DNA from: Sapria himalayana
Taxonomy: Eukaryota > Streptophyta > Magnoliopsida > Malpighiales > Rafflesiaceae
DNA: 64,000 nt
Reading direction: 5' to 3'
Assembly: GCA_029783825.1 (NCBI GenBank)
Contig: JAREIK010000343.1
Location: forward strand, 3,639,001 to 3,703,000
A program made the translations under genes and the position numbers. The notes under the pieces were generated by a model. That model was not told the DNA's origin and did no database searches. It saw only the letters and a list, made by a program, of their open reading frames with translations. This document shows positions 12,901 to 25,010 of this stretch, piece by piece; the stretch's first letter is position 1; every line of letters starts with the position of its first letter.

Positions 12901-15400
12901 GGCTTTCTTTTATATTTTGATACGAGCTCCTAATATATAAGTTGCCTCGGTCAATTTATCCATTATATAAAAAATTCTCTTAGATATTATTTTTTGAATT
13001 AAGTTGATGAATTTATTTATTGGTGTGGCCTTATTATTGTTCAATAATTATGATATTTCTAATAGATAGAATCCTTTATAAACACCCATGGAGAGAAAGT
13101 ATACTAACAACTACTTGATGAATCAGACATATTTTATTCCTTCAAGTCATATCTCATATTAGAATATGTACCCAAGAAATAGATTCTTTTATCTTTCTTC
13201 CAAAATTTGTGGATGTATTTGTTTGATACATAATCTTTCTCCTAGTAGATATAAGATAATCATTCATGCTATCAAGTACATATTCCTCGAATATTATAAT
13301 ACTCAAAAAAAGTATAAATATTACTCATCAAAAAATAAGTCTTTTTTCAAGGACTTAATCTAAGAAAATGTATTGTTAGACATAGTAGCAATATGATCAT
13401 TCATTTGTCCAGTTATCACCCCTCAAAGTAACAACTAAATTTGCTCATGCATATGATACTACCAACATAATTGATTTTGAGAAGAGTAGCAAAACATTTC
13501 ATTGTGCCTCATCGAACCATGGTTCTATTACACTCATGGTGGTGTGAGTAAAGCAAAATGTTCTAGTGAAAGTGTCTCACAAAACACAAAGCAAAAGTCT
13601 TCCCAAAAAGAGTTTAAGGTTAGAAGATTTGATGATCTCAACATAAAGGCATATACTAGACCATTACATCCACATTTTTTCCTAGTAGAGTCGTCTACTA
13701 TGTAAGTTGATCCAATTCATAGTATCGACTTCGAGTCTTCTGGTTTTTCTATGGAAAAAAGTAAGAATACATTCTAATCAGTACTCATTATTTTATATAT
13801 TTTCTTACTCTTGTTTTGGTATTATGTATTATTTTTTTCTCTTAATAGTTAATGGATCTCAGATGCTAATTCCTAGACATTTTGTCATCAAAGATGATGA
13901 TAGATTATTTTGCATAAACTAAATACAATCAAAACTAATAATATACAAGATCAATTTTTGAAACTTCCAAATAAACTTTTAAATTGGATCTAACTTGTGA
14001 CTATTAATAATTAAAAGATGACCGTAAGGAAATATGATCAGCTTAAGGCTAGATTTTTAGCTAATGGATTTACACAAATTTATTTGGATGTTTTTTTGAA
14101 TATTTACACAAAACTTACTCTTGTTGATTATTTGAATATTTTTTTCTTGTGATCAAAATAGACATTATTAGAATATTGTGTTTTGCTGCTACTCGCATAT
14201 AAATTATATATCTATTAGATGTGAGAAAAATATTCCATCATGATTATCTTGAGAAAATAGTTATGAAATAGCTACAAAATTTTACTATTTCAGAAAGTAT
14301 GAATATGATATATAAGGAAGACTTTTATGGCATAAAATAATCTTTTTAGAATATTATCCAATCATTTCTCTTTAACATTTACTTCATTTGGGCTTAGGAG
14401 ATACATATCAGATGAAGGGGATAATATATTATATTAGTGATATGTATTGATATTATTATTATTATAAAAGATAATTAATTAAATATATCTTTAACTAAAA
14501 TTATTCGTGTAAACTTAATTAACTAAAAATATTATAAAAGATTATGTTACTTATTCAAAAGATATTTTTTATTTCTCACAAGATATATGCTCTAGATATT
14601 TTAACTAAGTTTGGCATGATGATATATATATATATATATATCAATCAACTCACCACTTGATTTGAATGTTGACTTATACAAAGATATTAACACCCTAGTT
14701 GATTTATCCAAATACAAGAGGAACACAAGACAACTTAATTATCTAATAATTATTAGATTAAATATCATTTATATTGTTAGTATAGTTAGTTATTTCTAAT
14801 ATTCTCTTTGGACATATTCATATAGACACAATCCTTCAGATTCTTAGATATATTAAAAGAGCTTCAAAACAAAAGATTTCTTTCTAAGATCATAGACATA
14901 GTCAAGTAAATGATTACTTAAATTTTAATTGAACTTCAACAATCATAGAGATGATATATGTCATATGATTTTGTACTTTTCTTTGATATAATCTTGTCTC
15001 CTGAAAAAAAAAAGTGATGAACTATTATTTTCAAATCAAGTGTAGAGTCATAGTACATAACTATGTCATTGATTATCTGTGAGGTTCAATAGATTAATCA
15101 CTTTTTGGAGGAGCAAGGCTTATCAGTCCAGAGGCCGACGATAATTCAATTTGATAAACATATAATTTGACACATTACTACCAACTCATTGTTCACAAGC
15201 AAACGAAGCATATCAAAATCAATTATTATTTCATATGAAAGAAAATTTAAGATAATTATATGGCTACAATCTACATGTTTATTAGAGAGAAAATTGAATG
15301 CTTCTTTACAAAAACTTAAAGGACTACAAATGTCATCCTTCTCCTCTAAGTTAAGTGTTTGTGACATGTTCGAATGAAGGGAACGTTAAAGTTTAGTTTT
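12900..15400 (+). mobile_element. Copia relic with RT and RNase H remnants
   Basis: On the plus strand, the stretch 14050-14160 retains a reverse-transcriptase signature (LKARFLANGFTQ). An RNase H/C-terminal remnant runs from about 15030 to 15380, with text like SSVES and later KLSVCDMFE. A short purine tract at about 15378-15390 precedes the LTR-derived tandem array. Stops are frequent. The segment 12900-14000 is probably the 5' part of the same relic but shows no clear domain. Confidence 0.5.
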
Positions 15401-15440
15401 TGTTAATTATTTTGGTCTTTGTATGGGAGGAGCACCCAAC

Positions 15441-16914
15441 ATGTGGATTGCCCCAATCTTTATATGTGGGTGTGTGTTATATTTTTATTCTTGTGGTTGC
15501 TGAAAAACATAACCATTTGCCTATCCATCCCTCTCTATCAACCTAAAACCCTACAGTACACACATAAAAAGGAAAAATGGATCAAAACAAAAAATCTTAA
15601 TAATCTAAAATATCTTTTTATAATTATATATGATTATATTTTTCTTGTTTAGATTTTATAATTATTGAGGTTTGATTTATTTATTATTTATTATTTATTA
15701 TTTATTATGTTTATTATTTTTTCATTATGTTTGATTTATTATGTGGGTTGCCCCAATCTTTATATGTGGGTGTGTGTGTGTGTGTTATATTTTTATTCTT
15801 GTGGTTGCTTAAAAACATAACCATTTGCCTATCCATCCCTCTCTATCAACCTAAAACCCTATAGTACACACATAAAAAGGAAAAATGGATCAAAACAAAA
15901 ATCTTAATAATCTAAAATATCTTTTTATAATTATATATGATTATATTTTTCTTGCTTAGATTTTATAATTATTGAGGTTTGATTTATTTATTATTTATTA
16001 TTTATTATGTTTGTTATTTTTTCATTATGTTTGATTTATTATGTGGGTTGCCCCAATCTTTATATGTGGGTGTGTGTGTGTGTGTTATATTTTTATTCTT
16101 GTGGTTGCTTAAAAACATAACCATTTGCCTATCCATCCCTCTCTATCAACCTAAAACCCTACAGTACACACATAAAAAGGAAAAATGGATCAAAACAAAA
16201 ATCTTAATAATCTAAAATATCTTTTTATAATTATATATGATTATATTTTTCTTGCTTAGATTTTATAATTATTGAGGTTTGATTTATTTATTATTTATTA
16301 TGTTTGTTATTTTTTCATTATGTTTGATTTATTATGTGGGTTGCCCCAATCTTTATATGTGGGTGTGTGTGTGTGTGTTATATTTTTATTCTTGTGGTTG
16401 CTTAAAAACATAACCATTTGCCTATCCATCCCTCTCTATCAACCTAAAACCCTACAGTACACACATAAAAAGGAAAAATGGATCAAAACAAAAATCTTAA
16501 TAATCTAAAATATCTTTTTATAATTATATATGATTATATTTTTCTTGTTTAGATTTTATAATTATTGAGGTTTGATTTATTTATTATTTATTATTTATTA
16601 TGTTTGTTATTTTTTCATTGTGTTTGATTTATTATGTGGGTTGCCCCAATCTTTATATGTGGGTGTGTGGGTGTGTGTTATATTTTTATTCTTGTGGTTG
16701 CTGAAAAACATAACCATTTGCCTATTCATCCCTCTCTATCAACCTAAAACCCTACAGTACACACATAAAAAGGAAAAATGGATCAAAACAAAAATCTTAA
16801 TAATCTAAAATATCTTTTTATAATTATATATGATTATATTTTTCTTGCTTAGATTTTATAATTATTGTGGTTTGATTTATTTATTATTTATTATGTTTGT
16901 TATTTTTTCATTAT
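15441..16914 (+). repeat. Five-copy tandem array of a 300-bp LTR-derived unit
   Basis: Five head-to-tail copies begin with ATGTGG(A/G)TTGCCCCAATC at 15441, 15741, 16041, 16334 and 16634, with lengths of 300, 300, 293, 300 and about 281 bases. They differ by single substitutions, GT-run length and a TTATTTA-type run. The identical 77-78 aa open frames in each unit are by-products. The first unit is preceded by GGGAGGAGCACCCAACATG, the same text family as LTR fragments elsewhere in the window, and the array sits in the 3' LTR position of the copia relic before it. Confidence 0.95.
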
Positions 16915-18060
16915 TTGGGAATATCCGACTTGTGGGCTATCCCAAATTATATATATATGGTTTATGTTTTATTCTATTTTATTAACTTTTCATTATTAAT
17001 AAAAATCTTTATTTCTTTTTAGCTTCTCCTCCATTTTTTTTATTCTCTTCACCTAAACCAACCCAAACCCTAACCAGTGATTTAAAATGGTATCTAAGTT
17101 TTTTTAGCGAAGTGAAAATGGAGTTGGGGTATGTGAGTGATGGCGCACCCTCTAGTAGTGTCAAAGATTGTAATCACAGATGGTTTGCAGTGGCTATGTT
17201 TGCACCGCCAAACTATAACCCTAAAGTACCTATGTACATTGGGTATTTTAATCCTCTCTTATATTTCATGGTTGTTGAACTTTGGTTGGTATGTTTTTTG
17301 ATGTTTTGAAAGATTTTGAGGCACATGGCAGAGGAACTCACGATGACACCGTACAAAGTCTTCGTAGAGGTTATTTTTGGCCAAAAAGAGTATGTAGATA
17401 TTTTAAAGTAGTTGAAATCTTTATTTTCAAAACTTTCATTCCATATAAAATCATGGTAATTTGTACAAATTATTATTTTATATAGAAGTATATCATGTTG
17501 TAAAAAAAAAAAAAAATGACTAAGATCAATGTGGACCACCAAAGATAACTTAGTGAAAATTAATGGCAGATACATAATCCCTTTGGGTTACATAGGTGAG
17601 GATCTAGTTTGTAACCCAAGGGTACCTAGGTCACTTATTAGAAAACCAAATTCAAACTGAGACTAATAGGACGATTATGATTGAAACAATTAGTGCACCT
17701 ATGGCAATCGATTAATCCCAACATGTCGATTGTGTTTGGCTCTTGCGATATTTACAAAAGGGTTTGACACTTGGCATTGTCGATGTATTCTTTGAAGATA
17801 TTTTATTTATATCCTAGTATTAATCAATTGTTGATATGCAAATTAACTAACCAAGATAAGATATTCATTATGCAATTTGGACATAAATATAAGAAATGAC
17901 TATCGATGTGATACTAGTATTAATAGATCATATTATATTAAAAAGATTTGACATGCAAATTTATAGTATTCTTCATGTGCATTCATTGAAAGAACAATAT
18001 GTGTAATTTTGATTACATAAATTCTTGGAGAGAATATACTTCTGCCTCTCTAAAAAGTAT
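16915..18060 (+). mobile_element. LTR tail, PBS-like site and unassigned internal DNA
   Basis: After the array, 16920-16960 looks like a diverged sixth unit start (CTTGTGGGCTATCCCAAATT). A PBS-like TGGTATCTAAG follows at 17088-17098. The next short open frame (17112-17309) could be a gag start but matches nothing I recognise. The rest to 18060 is broken, possibly pol-derived sequence. The layout suggests a second copia element sharing the LTR with the one upstream, or a composite produced by recombination. Confidence 0.35.
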
Positions 18061-18066
18061 CACAAA

Positions 18067-18260
18067 TAGAGATGTCAAATTGGATGAGTAACCCAATTCA
18101 GCTATGCTAGGCCTGTCATAACACAATCTAAAATCATACCTGGACTATACTCATGCTAGCCCATGGCACAAGTCATGTCGTGTCTAGGCTGAATGGGCCT
18201 CATGTTGTGCTAGGCATGCCGGCACAATAAGTGGCATGACCACATTTTAAAAAAAAAATC
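18067..18260. mobile_element. hAT-end-like relic
   Basis: TAGAGATGTCAAATTGGATG at 18067 resembles the terminal TAGAGGTGTCAACCGGGC of the hAT element at 38098-41607. It is followed by GC-richer sequence with repeated GGC-CATG-type motifs, as in hAT subterminal regions. No opposite end or target duplication was found. From 18260 to 18960 I see only AT-rich sequence. Confidence 0.35.
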
Positions 18261-18959
18261 CATTTTAAAATGACTACTCTTTGTAGACGAAACAACACCT
18301 GTTACTATCCTATTGGTCAAATTTTTAAAAAAAATAAATTTATTTTTTTTCAATGGTTGGAATATATCTAATGGCTCAATAATAAAATATGATAGTTATT
18401 AGATTAAAATTATTTTGTTGAATATATAATATATTGCATTAAATATAAAAGATATCATGTTTTTTATATGTTAAAATTTTGAAATAAGTTCAAGCAATAA
18501 AAAAGAGTTGAAATTTCTTTATAATTTATCATTTTTATGTTTAAAAATTATTATTATTTTTAATAATATATAAACTATATATTTATGATAACACCGATTT
18601 GACCAATGCTTAAAATACATAAGATATTTTATTTATAAAACTTGGAACATAAGGATTTTTAAATTAGTTATGACATAAAATATTTTTTTTCAACTTTAAT
18701 ATTCAATCAAGAGGGAAAAGTAATTCAATTGATAACAAATAAAGCAAAAACCCAATGTGCAAGACTTTTTGATATCAAGAATATATGATTGATAAAACAA
18801 TTTAATTAAAAAAATATAGAACAAATGATTGAAATTAATCAGACAAAGTATAAGATGACATGAAATCAAATATAATAAAAATATATATATTAGGTTTATA
18901 TAAAAATATAGGAAAATGAATATTATGTTGTAGTTTTTATTGTAGTTTTTTTATATCTT

Positions 18960-20500
18960 TATCTTTTTGATGGAAATACTTAACTTGTAGGTAATCCTAA
19001 GATTTAATATTTCTATTTATAATTTTTAGATTTTTTTGTACTTATTTGAGTTTTGAATTGACATTATTTGATGTAATTTTTTATGTAGTATTTTCTCTAA
19101 ATGGTATCAGAGCTATGGTTTGCAAACCCTAAAAAGGTGTGTGCGTAGAATATATTGTGTAGGTGTGTGTGCAATATGTGAACAATGATATCAATGAAGA
19201 GAAAATATCGATATAGTATATGAAATCCTACAAAAACATGTGTAGAAGTGTATTGGTCATTGTGACATAGTGATTGGATCGACGTGTATGTGTATGTGTG
19301 TTGGAGCTTATATGGAATCATGTGCAAATATGTTGCATCAATAGTACATCAACATAAAAATATAGACAAACTGTGTGTGTGTGTGTCTGTGATGGGAGTG
19401 TGTCAATGGAGTGTATGTGCAAGTGGTGTACTGTGAGCCAAGATGTCATCCCACTATTAGCATCAATTGAGTGTTTGGTGTGCGTAGGTTTGGTGTGTGT
19501 AGAAAAAGTTCAATGTGTGTAAGTGCTATATAATAGTGTAGTACATGTGTTTACTTTGACAATTAGAAGAAGTAAAAATCAAGATTATACTATGTGGAGG
19601 CTCAGATAATAGGACAACACATAGTGGGCTACTGGAGTTTGAATATAATTTTTTAACTATGAGAAGCTTGACAAGGTACCATAAGAATTTCATAGCAATG
19701 AGAAAAATTTATACAGCCTAAATAATCTCTAAGAACTTGATTTATAAGATTTTCAGCCATGATCAAATATTTTAGATTACAATGGGTATTATAGATTATT
19801 GTTTATTTTATCAAAAAAATTCAAATAACATGTTTATCTTATTGATTATGTATGTGGATGATATACTTATTATGCAATATAATGAATTAATAATCATTCA
19901 ATTTGATGGAAGATTAATGATCATTTATCACATGTATTGGGTTATATTTTAACAGATGCTCCTATCTATCTAGATACTAATTTCTTTTAATTGACTTAAC
20001 TATATACAAGAGACTCAAATGGAATATTAATTATCTCAATATCAACAAACAAAATATAATTTATATAGTCGTTATAATTATCATTTCTTAGATTCTCTAT
20101 GACATGTACATCTTAATAAGATTCTTTAAATATTTAGATATGTAAAAAAAAATCTTGATACTCATTTAATGATGATGATTATCCTCAGCTAGTTAATTTT
20201 TCAGATTCCAATTAAGTATTAGCTTGTGCAAAGAGAATTTATTATGAGTTATTATATTTTTCTTAAAGATAATTTTGTATATTTAAAACTAAAAAATAAA
20301 TAGTAATCTCAAGATCTAGCACAAAGACAAAGTTCATGATAATAATTATTACCACTTATAAAATATTTTAAATAAAATACTTTCTTATAGAAATCAAGTG
20401 CTCATTTATTTCTCTCAAGATTATGATCTTTCTTAGTGTTTAAAACTCTATTAAATAACATATTTCAAAATTAAATCCTAATGCCTCGCAAACATTTTCT
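18960..20500 (+). mobile_element. Copia relic with canonical PBS and RT motif
   Basis: An LTR fragment of the common family (ACTTAACTTGTAGGTAATCC, near 18980) leads into an exact tRNA-iMet primer-binding site, TGGTATCAGAGC (19102-19113). A TGTGC-rich leader follows (about 19130-19520). A reverse-transcriptase catalytic stretch, YVDDILIMQ, lies at about 19850-19876. Stops and shifts break everything else. Confidence 0.65.
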
Positions 20501-21138
20501 TTCATGTATTATTTAGTCTAATTGTTTTTTGTTACTTTTATTCCTTTTAAGAGTTTTTTCAACCTCATTTTCACTAACTTTGTAATAAAGCACATCTTTT
20601 ATCCTAAAAAATAGATTCTACTAAATTTATCTCTGTATATATATCTCATTAAGCATATTTATATAATAATATCTTCATCTATCTTAAAGTATTTTTTATA
20701 TTAGCATTATATCATTCTAATCCTTACCATATTTAATATGACTTAAATTTCTAAATTTTTATTCTCTTATTTTGGCTAACTTAAGTATATTTTTCTCTTC
20801 TTCATTAACATTTATTCTATTTTTGATCATGCAAATGACTGAGAAATGGAAACTTAAACAAGATGACTATTGAGTGATAAAATATTAACACCACATTACA
20901 TAAATGTGCCTATCACATATAAGAATAACTAATATGTGGCAGAATTAAAGGAACACATGTTGTGTTTGATAATTATTTTGGGTATATGGTTTTAGCATCT
21001 CTCAAAACTTTTTTGTAAAATTATTCAGTAACCAATTACAAATGAGATTTTTTGATTTCTAATTGAAAGCAATTGCTATATGGATTTTATGAATTTTTCA
21101 TATTTTAGCTGCCTGTAAATCACAACAAATTTTCCATA
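20500..21138. other. Intergenic or intronic AT-rich DNA
   Basis: Nothing recognisable on either strand. If the RCC1-like gene is intact this would be part of its third intron. I looked for further RCC1 repeat coding text on the minus strand here and did not find it. Confidence 0.4.
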
Positions 21139-21712
21139 CTTTGAAAGGTCGGACACAATAATCGGGAGATGACGCCGTACTCTATCTCCGTGCCCCAGTT
21201 GTCCTTTCTGCACACACAATTTGAGCATTGAGATAAAACACGGACAGAAGATATTATTAAAGTAAGATGCAGAAAAATCGTATATGAGGTGAGCATTGCA
21301 TGCCTCATTGCGACCCCAAGTATAACATCGTCCTTCAACATCCAATGCCACGCAGTGACATGATACTGCACAAAAATTATCGCACAAACAGTCCCAAAAC
21401 AACACAATTAAGCACCACGGCACAGTCTTTGCACCTCAAACCCCCGTGTATTCAATACAGTGCTCCGATGGAGATTTCAAAAAATATAGTATGAGCAACT
21501 GACTGGTGAAAAATGGAAGAGCGGAACAAACCACAGCCAGAAGCAACAGAACGAATGCTGACGCCCATGAGAGGGCGAATGCGAGTAGGCGAGACCAAGT
21601 TTCCGTCCTGTGCAGCTTTATTTCGAACAACAGTTTCCCAACAAGTGCCGCCGCAGAACAATAGTTCCCCTCCCTTCTCCTCGCAAGCCTCTTCTACTGC
21701 CACCGATGACAT
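21139..21712 (-). CDS. RCC1-repeat (RCC2-like) protein, 5' three exons
   Basis: Three exons splice into one frame on the minus strand: exon 1 at 21712-21532 (ATG chosen because family similarity starts here; donor G|GTTTGT), exon 2 at 21365-21304 (acceptor TGCAG; completes a Val codon), and exon 3 from 21207 to about 21140. The protein reads GGELLFCGGTCWE, LVSPTRIRPL, then CHCVALDVEGRCYTWGRNE and KGQLGHGD, typical of the first blades of plant RCC1-family proteins of the RCC2 type, which form beta-propellers and bind chromatin or small GTPases. The intron 2 donor is GC (GAG|GCATGC), not GT, while its acceptor is normal. Exon 3 probably ends at the GTATGG donor at 21139. About 100 residues are visible; the family is usually 400-550, so most of the gene is missing or behind a long intron. 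Confidence 0.75.
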
Positions 21713-22799
21713 CTCAAATAGCTTCAGAAACAGTGCCGGTGATGATGATGATGGTGGGAACTGGCAGCTAAATTTTGAAATTGGAGGGAAATGTAGGCAC
21801 GACAGGCCGAGGAACATGGATTGCCGAACTGCAGTTCGGAGGGCCCACTCCCGAGAGAGCATTGGCCTCGGGAACTGGCGCGCAAGATAAATATTTAAAC
21901 AATAATAATAATTTAAAATATAAAAATTCTTTGTGATTAAAATTTTGCGACACAATTAAAAAAAATTAGTATAATTATGTTTTTGTACATCATTAATAAA
22001 AAAATTTAAAAAAATAAACCTAACTTTTAATATTTAAAAATAGTACAACAAACTATTGATTAATTAATTTTTGATACACTTATTTATATTAATACGAAAT
22101 TTATCTTAAGTCATTTTAAACAAATTTTTAATATTTAAAAATGTCCCAATAATCAAGATCATTATGTGGTTATTGCATGGTTATATATATAGTAATCATT
22201 ATCTAGAGATATCAAACGGGTTGTGTCATCATGCCGAACGACGAAGATATACAAATCATGCATCTTCGTCATTACCTAACGGTGGCATGGCCGAGTGCAT
22301 AGTCATGATGGCCGACAGGCGGTCAGCCAATTACAATCAAGTGACCAGCCAGTGGGGACCACGTTAGGGAGTCACTCGGGTCAGTTTACCAGTCCACTAG
22401 ACCAAGCACACAAGTCATGTCTGGCCCAGCATGAGGCACGCTCTTATCGGGTAACATTATGTGCAAAAGGAGCAAACAAAAAAAAAGTTTAGTAATATTA
22501 TATGTAGCAGATATATAATGTAAGTAAAAATTTGTCTTTGTTTACTGATTAAGAAAAGGAATAATTATATTTTAGGGTTGAGGAGAAAAATAATTAATGT
22601 GATGTATGAATTTTGCAAAATTAGTATTAGTGAGGAGAGAATGAAAATTAATGGACATATTTGTCCCTCCCACTCTACACATCGTTCATCTTCCTCCATC
22701 ATCACAATCTCTAACACATTTTTTGAAAAACTTATTCTCCATAATTGTTTGAAGTTGAGTCATTAGCACAACTAATACTCCATTAAAATATCATGGAAA
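21713..22799. other. Upstream region of the RCC1-like gene, with a hAT-like end
   Basis: The frame upstream of the ATG stays open to about 21955 but lacks family similarity, so it is taken as 5' UTR/promoter. From 21900 the DNA is AT-rich. TAGAGATATCAAACGGGTTG at 22203 looks like a hAT terminus and is followed by about 250 bases of GC-richer sequence, but no matching second end or target duplication was found. Nothing else was recognised up to the copia LTR at 22800. Confidence 0.4.
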
Positions 22800-23126
22800 T
22801 GTTAGATCATAAACTTGATGTGAAGCCCAAACCAAATTCAAGATCATTTATAGAATATTATATATGGTTTTAATGTATTTATTATCTTATTAATTCTCGT
22901 ATTAATATTAGATGTATGGTTACAAGATGTGTGGTTGAGATTTGTCAAGTATTAGTATAAATACACCTCTCCCCTACTTTTTTTGATATCAAACTAAAAG
23001 GAAGAATAATAACTTCTTGAATGAGTAATATTGTAATACATGTCTTTCAATTTCTTTTTTAAAATCAAACTAAAAAAATATTCTTGAGATTTCAATAACT
23101 TAGAGAGTTGGAGTCTTGAATATTTA
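22800..23126 (+). repeat. 5' LTR of the copia element
   Basis: Starts TGTTAGATCATAAAC and ends just before the primer-binding site at 23129. It matches the 3' copy from 27434 with many substitutions, so the insertion is old. A TATA-like AGTATAAATACACC lies near 22955. Confidence 0.75.
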
Positions 23127-23909
23127 ATTGGTGTCATAAAGCTTTGAAATCTCATTTTGAAGATCATCTCTACAAAGATGGAAAGTAGTGGTATGGTTTC
23201 ATTTCAAGTCTCAGTAATCATCAAGAGCAATGACAATTGGAATATTAAGATGAAGGCTACATAAAATCAGAGAATGAAGATAGTCTATCTCAAGTTCAAA
23301 AAGATAGTTTGAGAGATTCAAGAATGAGAGATGGTAGTGCTCTCTATCTGATCTATCAAGGATTAGATGAAGATATATAGAGAATATCTCAAAAGTGAAT
23401 GTGAAGTCGGCTAAAGAAGCAAGAGAGAAACTTCAAACCTCTTACAAGGGTGCATATCTAGTCGGGAAGATATGCCTTCAAACTTTAAGAGTTGAATTTA
23501 AAGTTTTACATATGAAAGAAAGTTTATTCATCTTTGACTATTTCTCTATAGTTTTGATAGTTACTAACCAATGAAAGAGAAATGGTACAAAGTTAGATGA
23601 TATAAAAATTATGGAGAAGATTCATCGATCAATAGAATCAAAATTTAATGTTATCACTATAATCGAAGAAACCAAAGACTTAAAAGTCAGACAATAGAGT
23701 TGTTGTTGGGTTCCTTACAATCAAAAATAATTACTCAAGACTCAAATTGATTCAGTTGAAGAAGACTATATTCAAAATAATAGAAGCCGACAAGTATGAG
23801 GCTGGTCAAGAACTAGGAAAAGGTTGTTGATATAGAAGTGGATAAAGTTGGATGCCTAGTGATGACAACAACTACAACTTTCATAAAAAATAATGTTTAA
23901 CAAGAGGTC

Positions 23910-24308
23910 GTGGGAGAGTCAAATCAAGATCGAGGTATGACAAGTCAAGTATTAAATATTACAATTGAGAAAAGTTTAGTCATTATGCCTTTGAGCGTAG
24001 AGATCCCTCAAAATAGAGTCGAAGAGAATATTAACTATATTGAACCTTGTTGTTGGCCCACAATGATCATGCAAAAGATGAAAATAATATGCTACCTTGA
24101 TACTAGTGCAAGCAATAATAAGTGTGGAAAAATAAAAATGTTTGTGGAGCTAGATGAATTAGTAAGCATAGCTTTTGGTGATGAATCCAAGGTAATAGTA
24201 AAAGACAGAAGTAACATCCTTAATCTGTTGAAGAATGGAGAGCATCAATTAATTTCCAATATTTATTATGTACTAAACATGAAGAGTTATTTCTTGAGCC
24301 TAGGATAA
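23910..24308 (+). pseudogene. Copia protease region, open fragment
   Basis: A 132-residue open frame carries the aspartic protease signature as LDTSASNNKCG, in which the usual Gly after DT is Ser, followed by VELDE, FGDESKV and SNIYYVLNMKS, all typical of copia polyproteins between the zinc knuckle and integrase. It is the longest open piece of the element. The upstream gag (23160-23900) and downstream integrase are broken by stops. The Gly to Ser change next to the catalytic Asp would be expected to damage the enzyme. Confidence 0.8.
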
Positions 24309-24636
24309 CTCTAAGAGAAATATCATGATATTCATTTGAAAGACTAACATTTCTATTAGAGATAGTGAGAGTGATTTAATTACAAATGTATCAATGTAAA
24401 GAGATAAAATGTTCATGCTCAACATTCAAAACAATCATGCCAAGTGTTTGAAGGCATGTTACAAAGATATAACTTGGCTCTAGCATCTCTGATTTGGGCA
24501 TCTCAACTTTGGAAGATTATTATTGCTCGCCAAGAAAAAAATGGAGAGGGGATTGCCCTCCAATAATCGCCATGATCAAGTGTGCGAAGGGTGTCTTCTT
24601 AGGAAGCAATTCAAAAAGAGCTTTATATAGGAGTCC

Positions 24637-25010
24637 TGTCAAATATTGAGGCCTTTTTTGTCAAAAAAGGAGGCTTCAATTGTCAAAGTTAGATAGCCTA
24701 ACTTTGACTTCATCCCTCTCTTTTTTGCTATAAATAGAGATGTTGTCAAATATTCATTTCACTCATTGTGAAGAAGTGAGAAAGAGAGAAGAGGGTGAAG
24801 GAAGTAAGGTGAAGTAAGAGAGAAAATTGAGAGTAATTTTTCTTTGAGTATTGTAAACACTATATTTTCTCCTTATAGTGAACGATTTGTAGCAACCTGT
24901 GGTGTAGGCAAGTTTGTGCCGAACCATGTAAATCTTGAGTGTCTTGATTTGTTTAATTTTGTTCATTCTCATAAATCCGGCATATAAGAATTGTTGTTTT
25001 ATTCTTAACA
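24637..25010 (+). mobile_element. Solo LTR, 374 bp, in the integrase of the copia element
   Basis: Starts TGTCAAATATTG and ends ATTCTTAACA (TG...CA), flanked by the perfect 5-bp target duplication AGTCC (24632-24636 and 25011-25015). A TATA box (GCTATAAATAG, about 24727) gives plus orientation. The integrase text of the host element stops at its left edge and resumes directly after its right edge. No internal retrotransposon sequence is present, so it is a solo LTR left by LTR-LTR recombination. It is unrelated in sequence to the host LTRs. Confidence 0.93.

Noticed and set aside
15441..16914. Repeat-spacer-like periodicity suggesting CRISPR, or a family of four 78-aa proteins
   Set aside because: The whole 300-bp unit is repeated, not short repeats with unique spacers, and the DNA is eukaryotic. 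The peptides are low-complexity products of the repeat.
17112..17575. Host gene on either strand after the tandem array
   Set aside because: Both frames are short, overlap on opposite strands and match no recognised family; the preceding PBS-like site suggests retrotransposon leader or gag.
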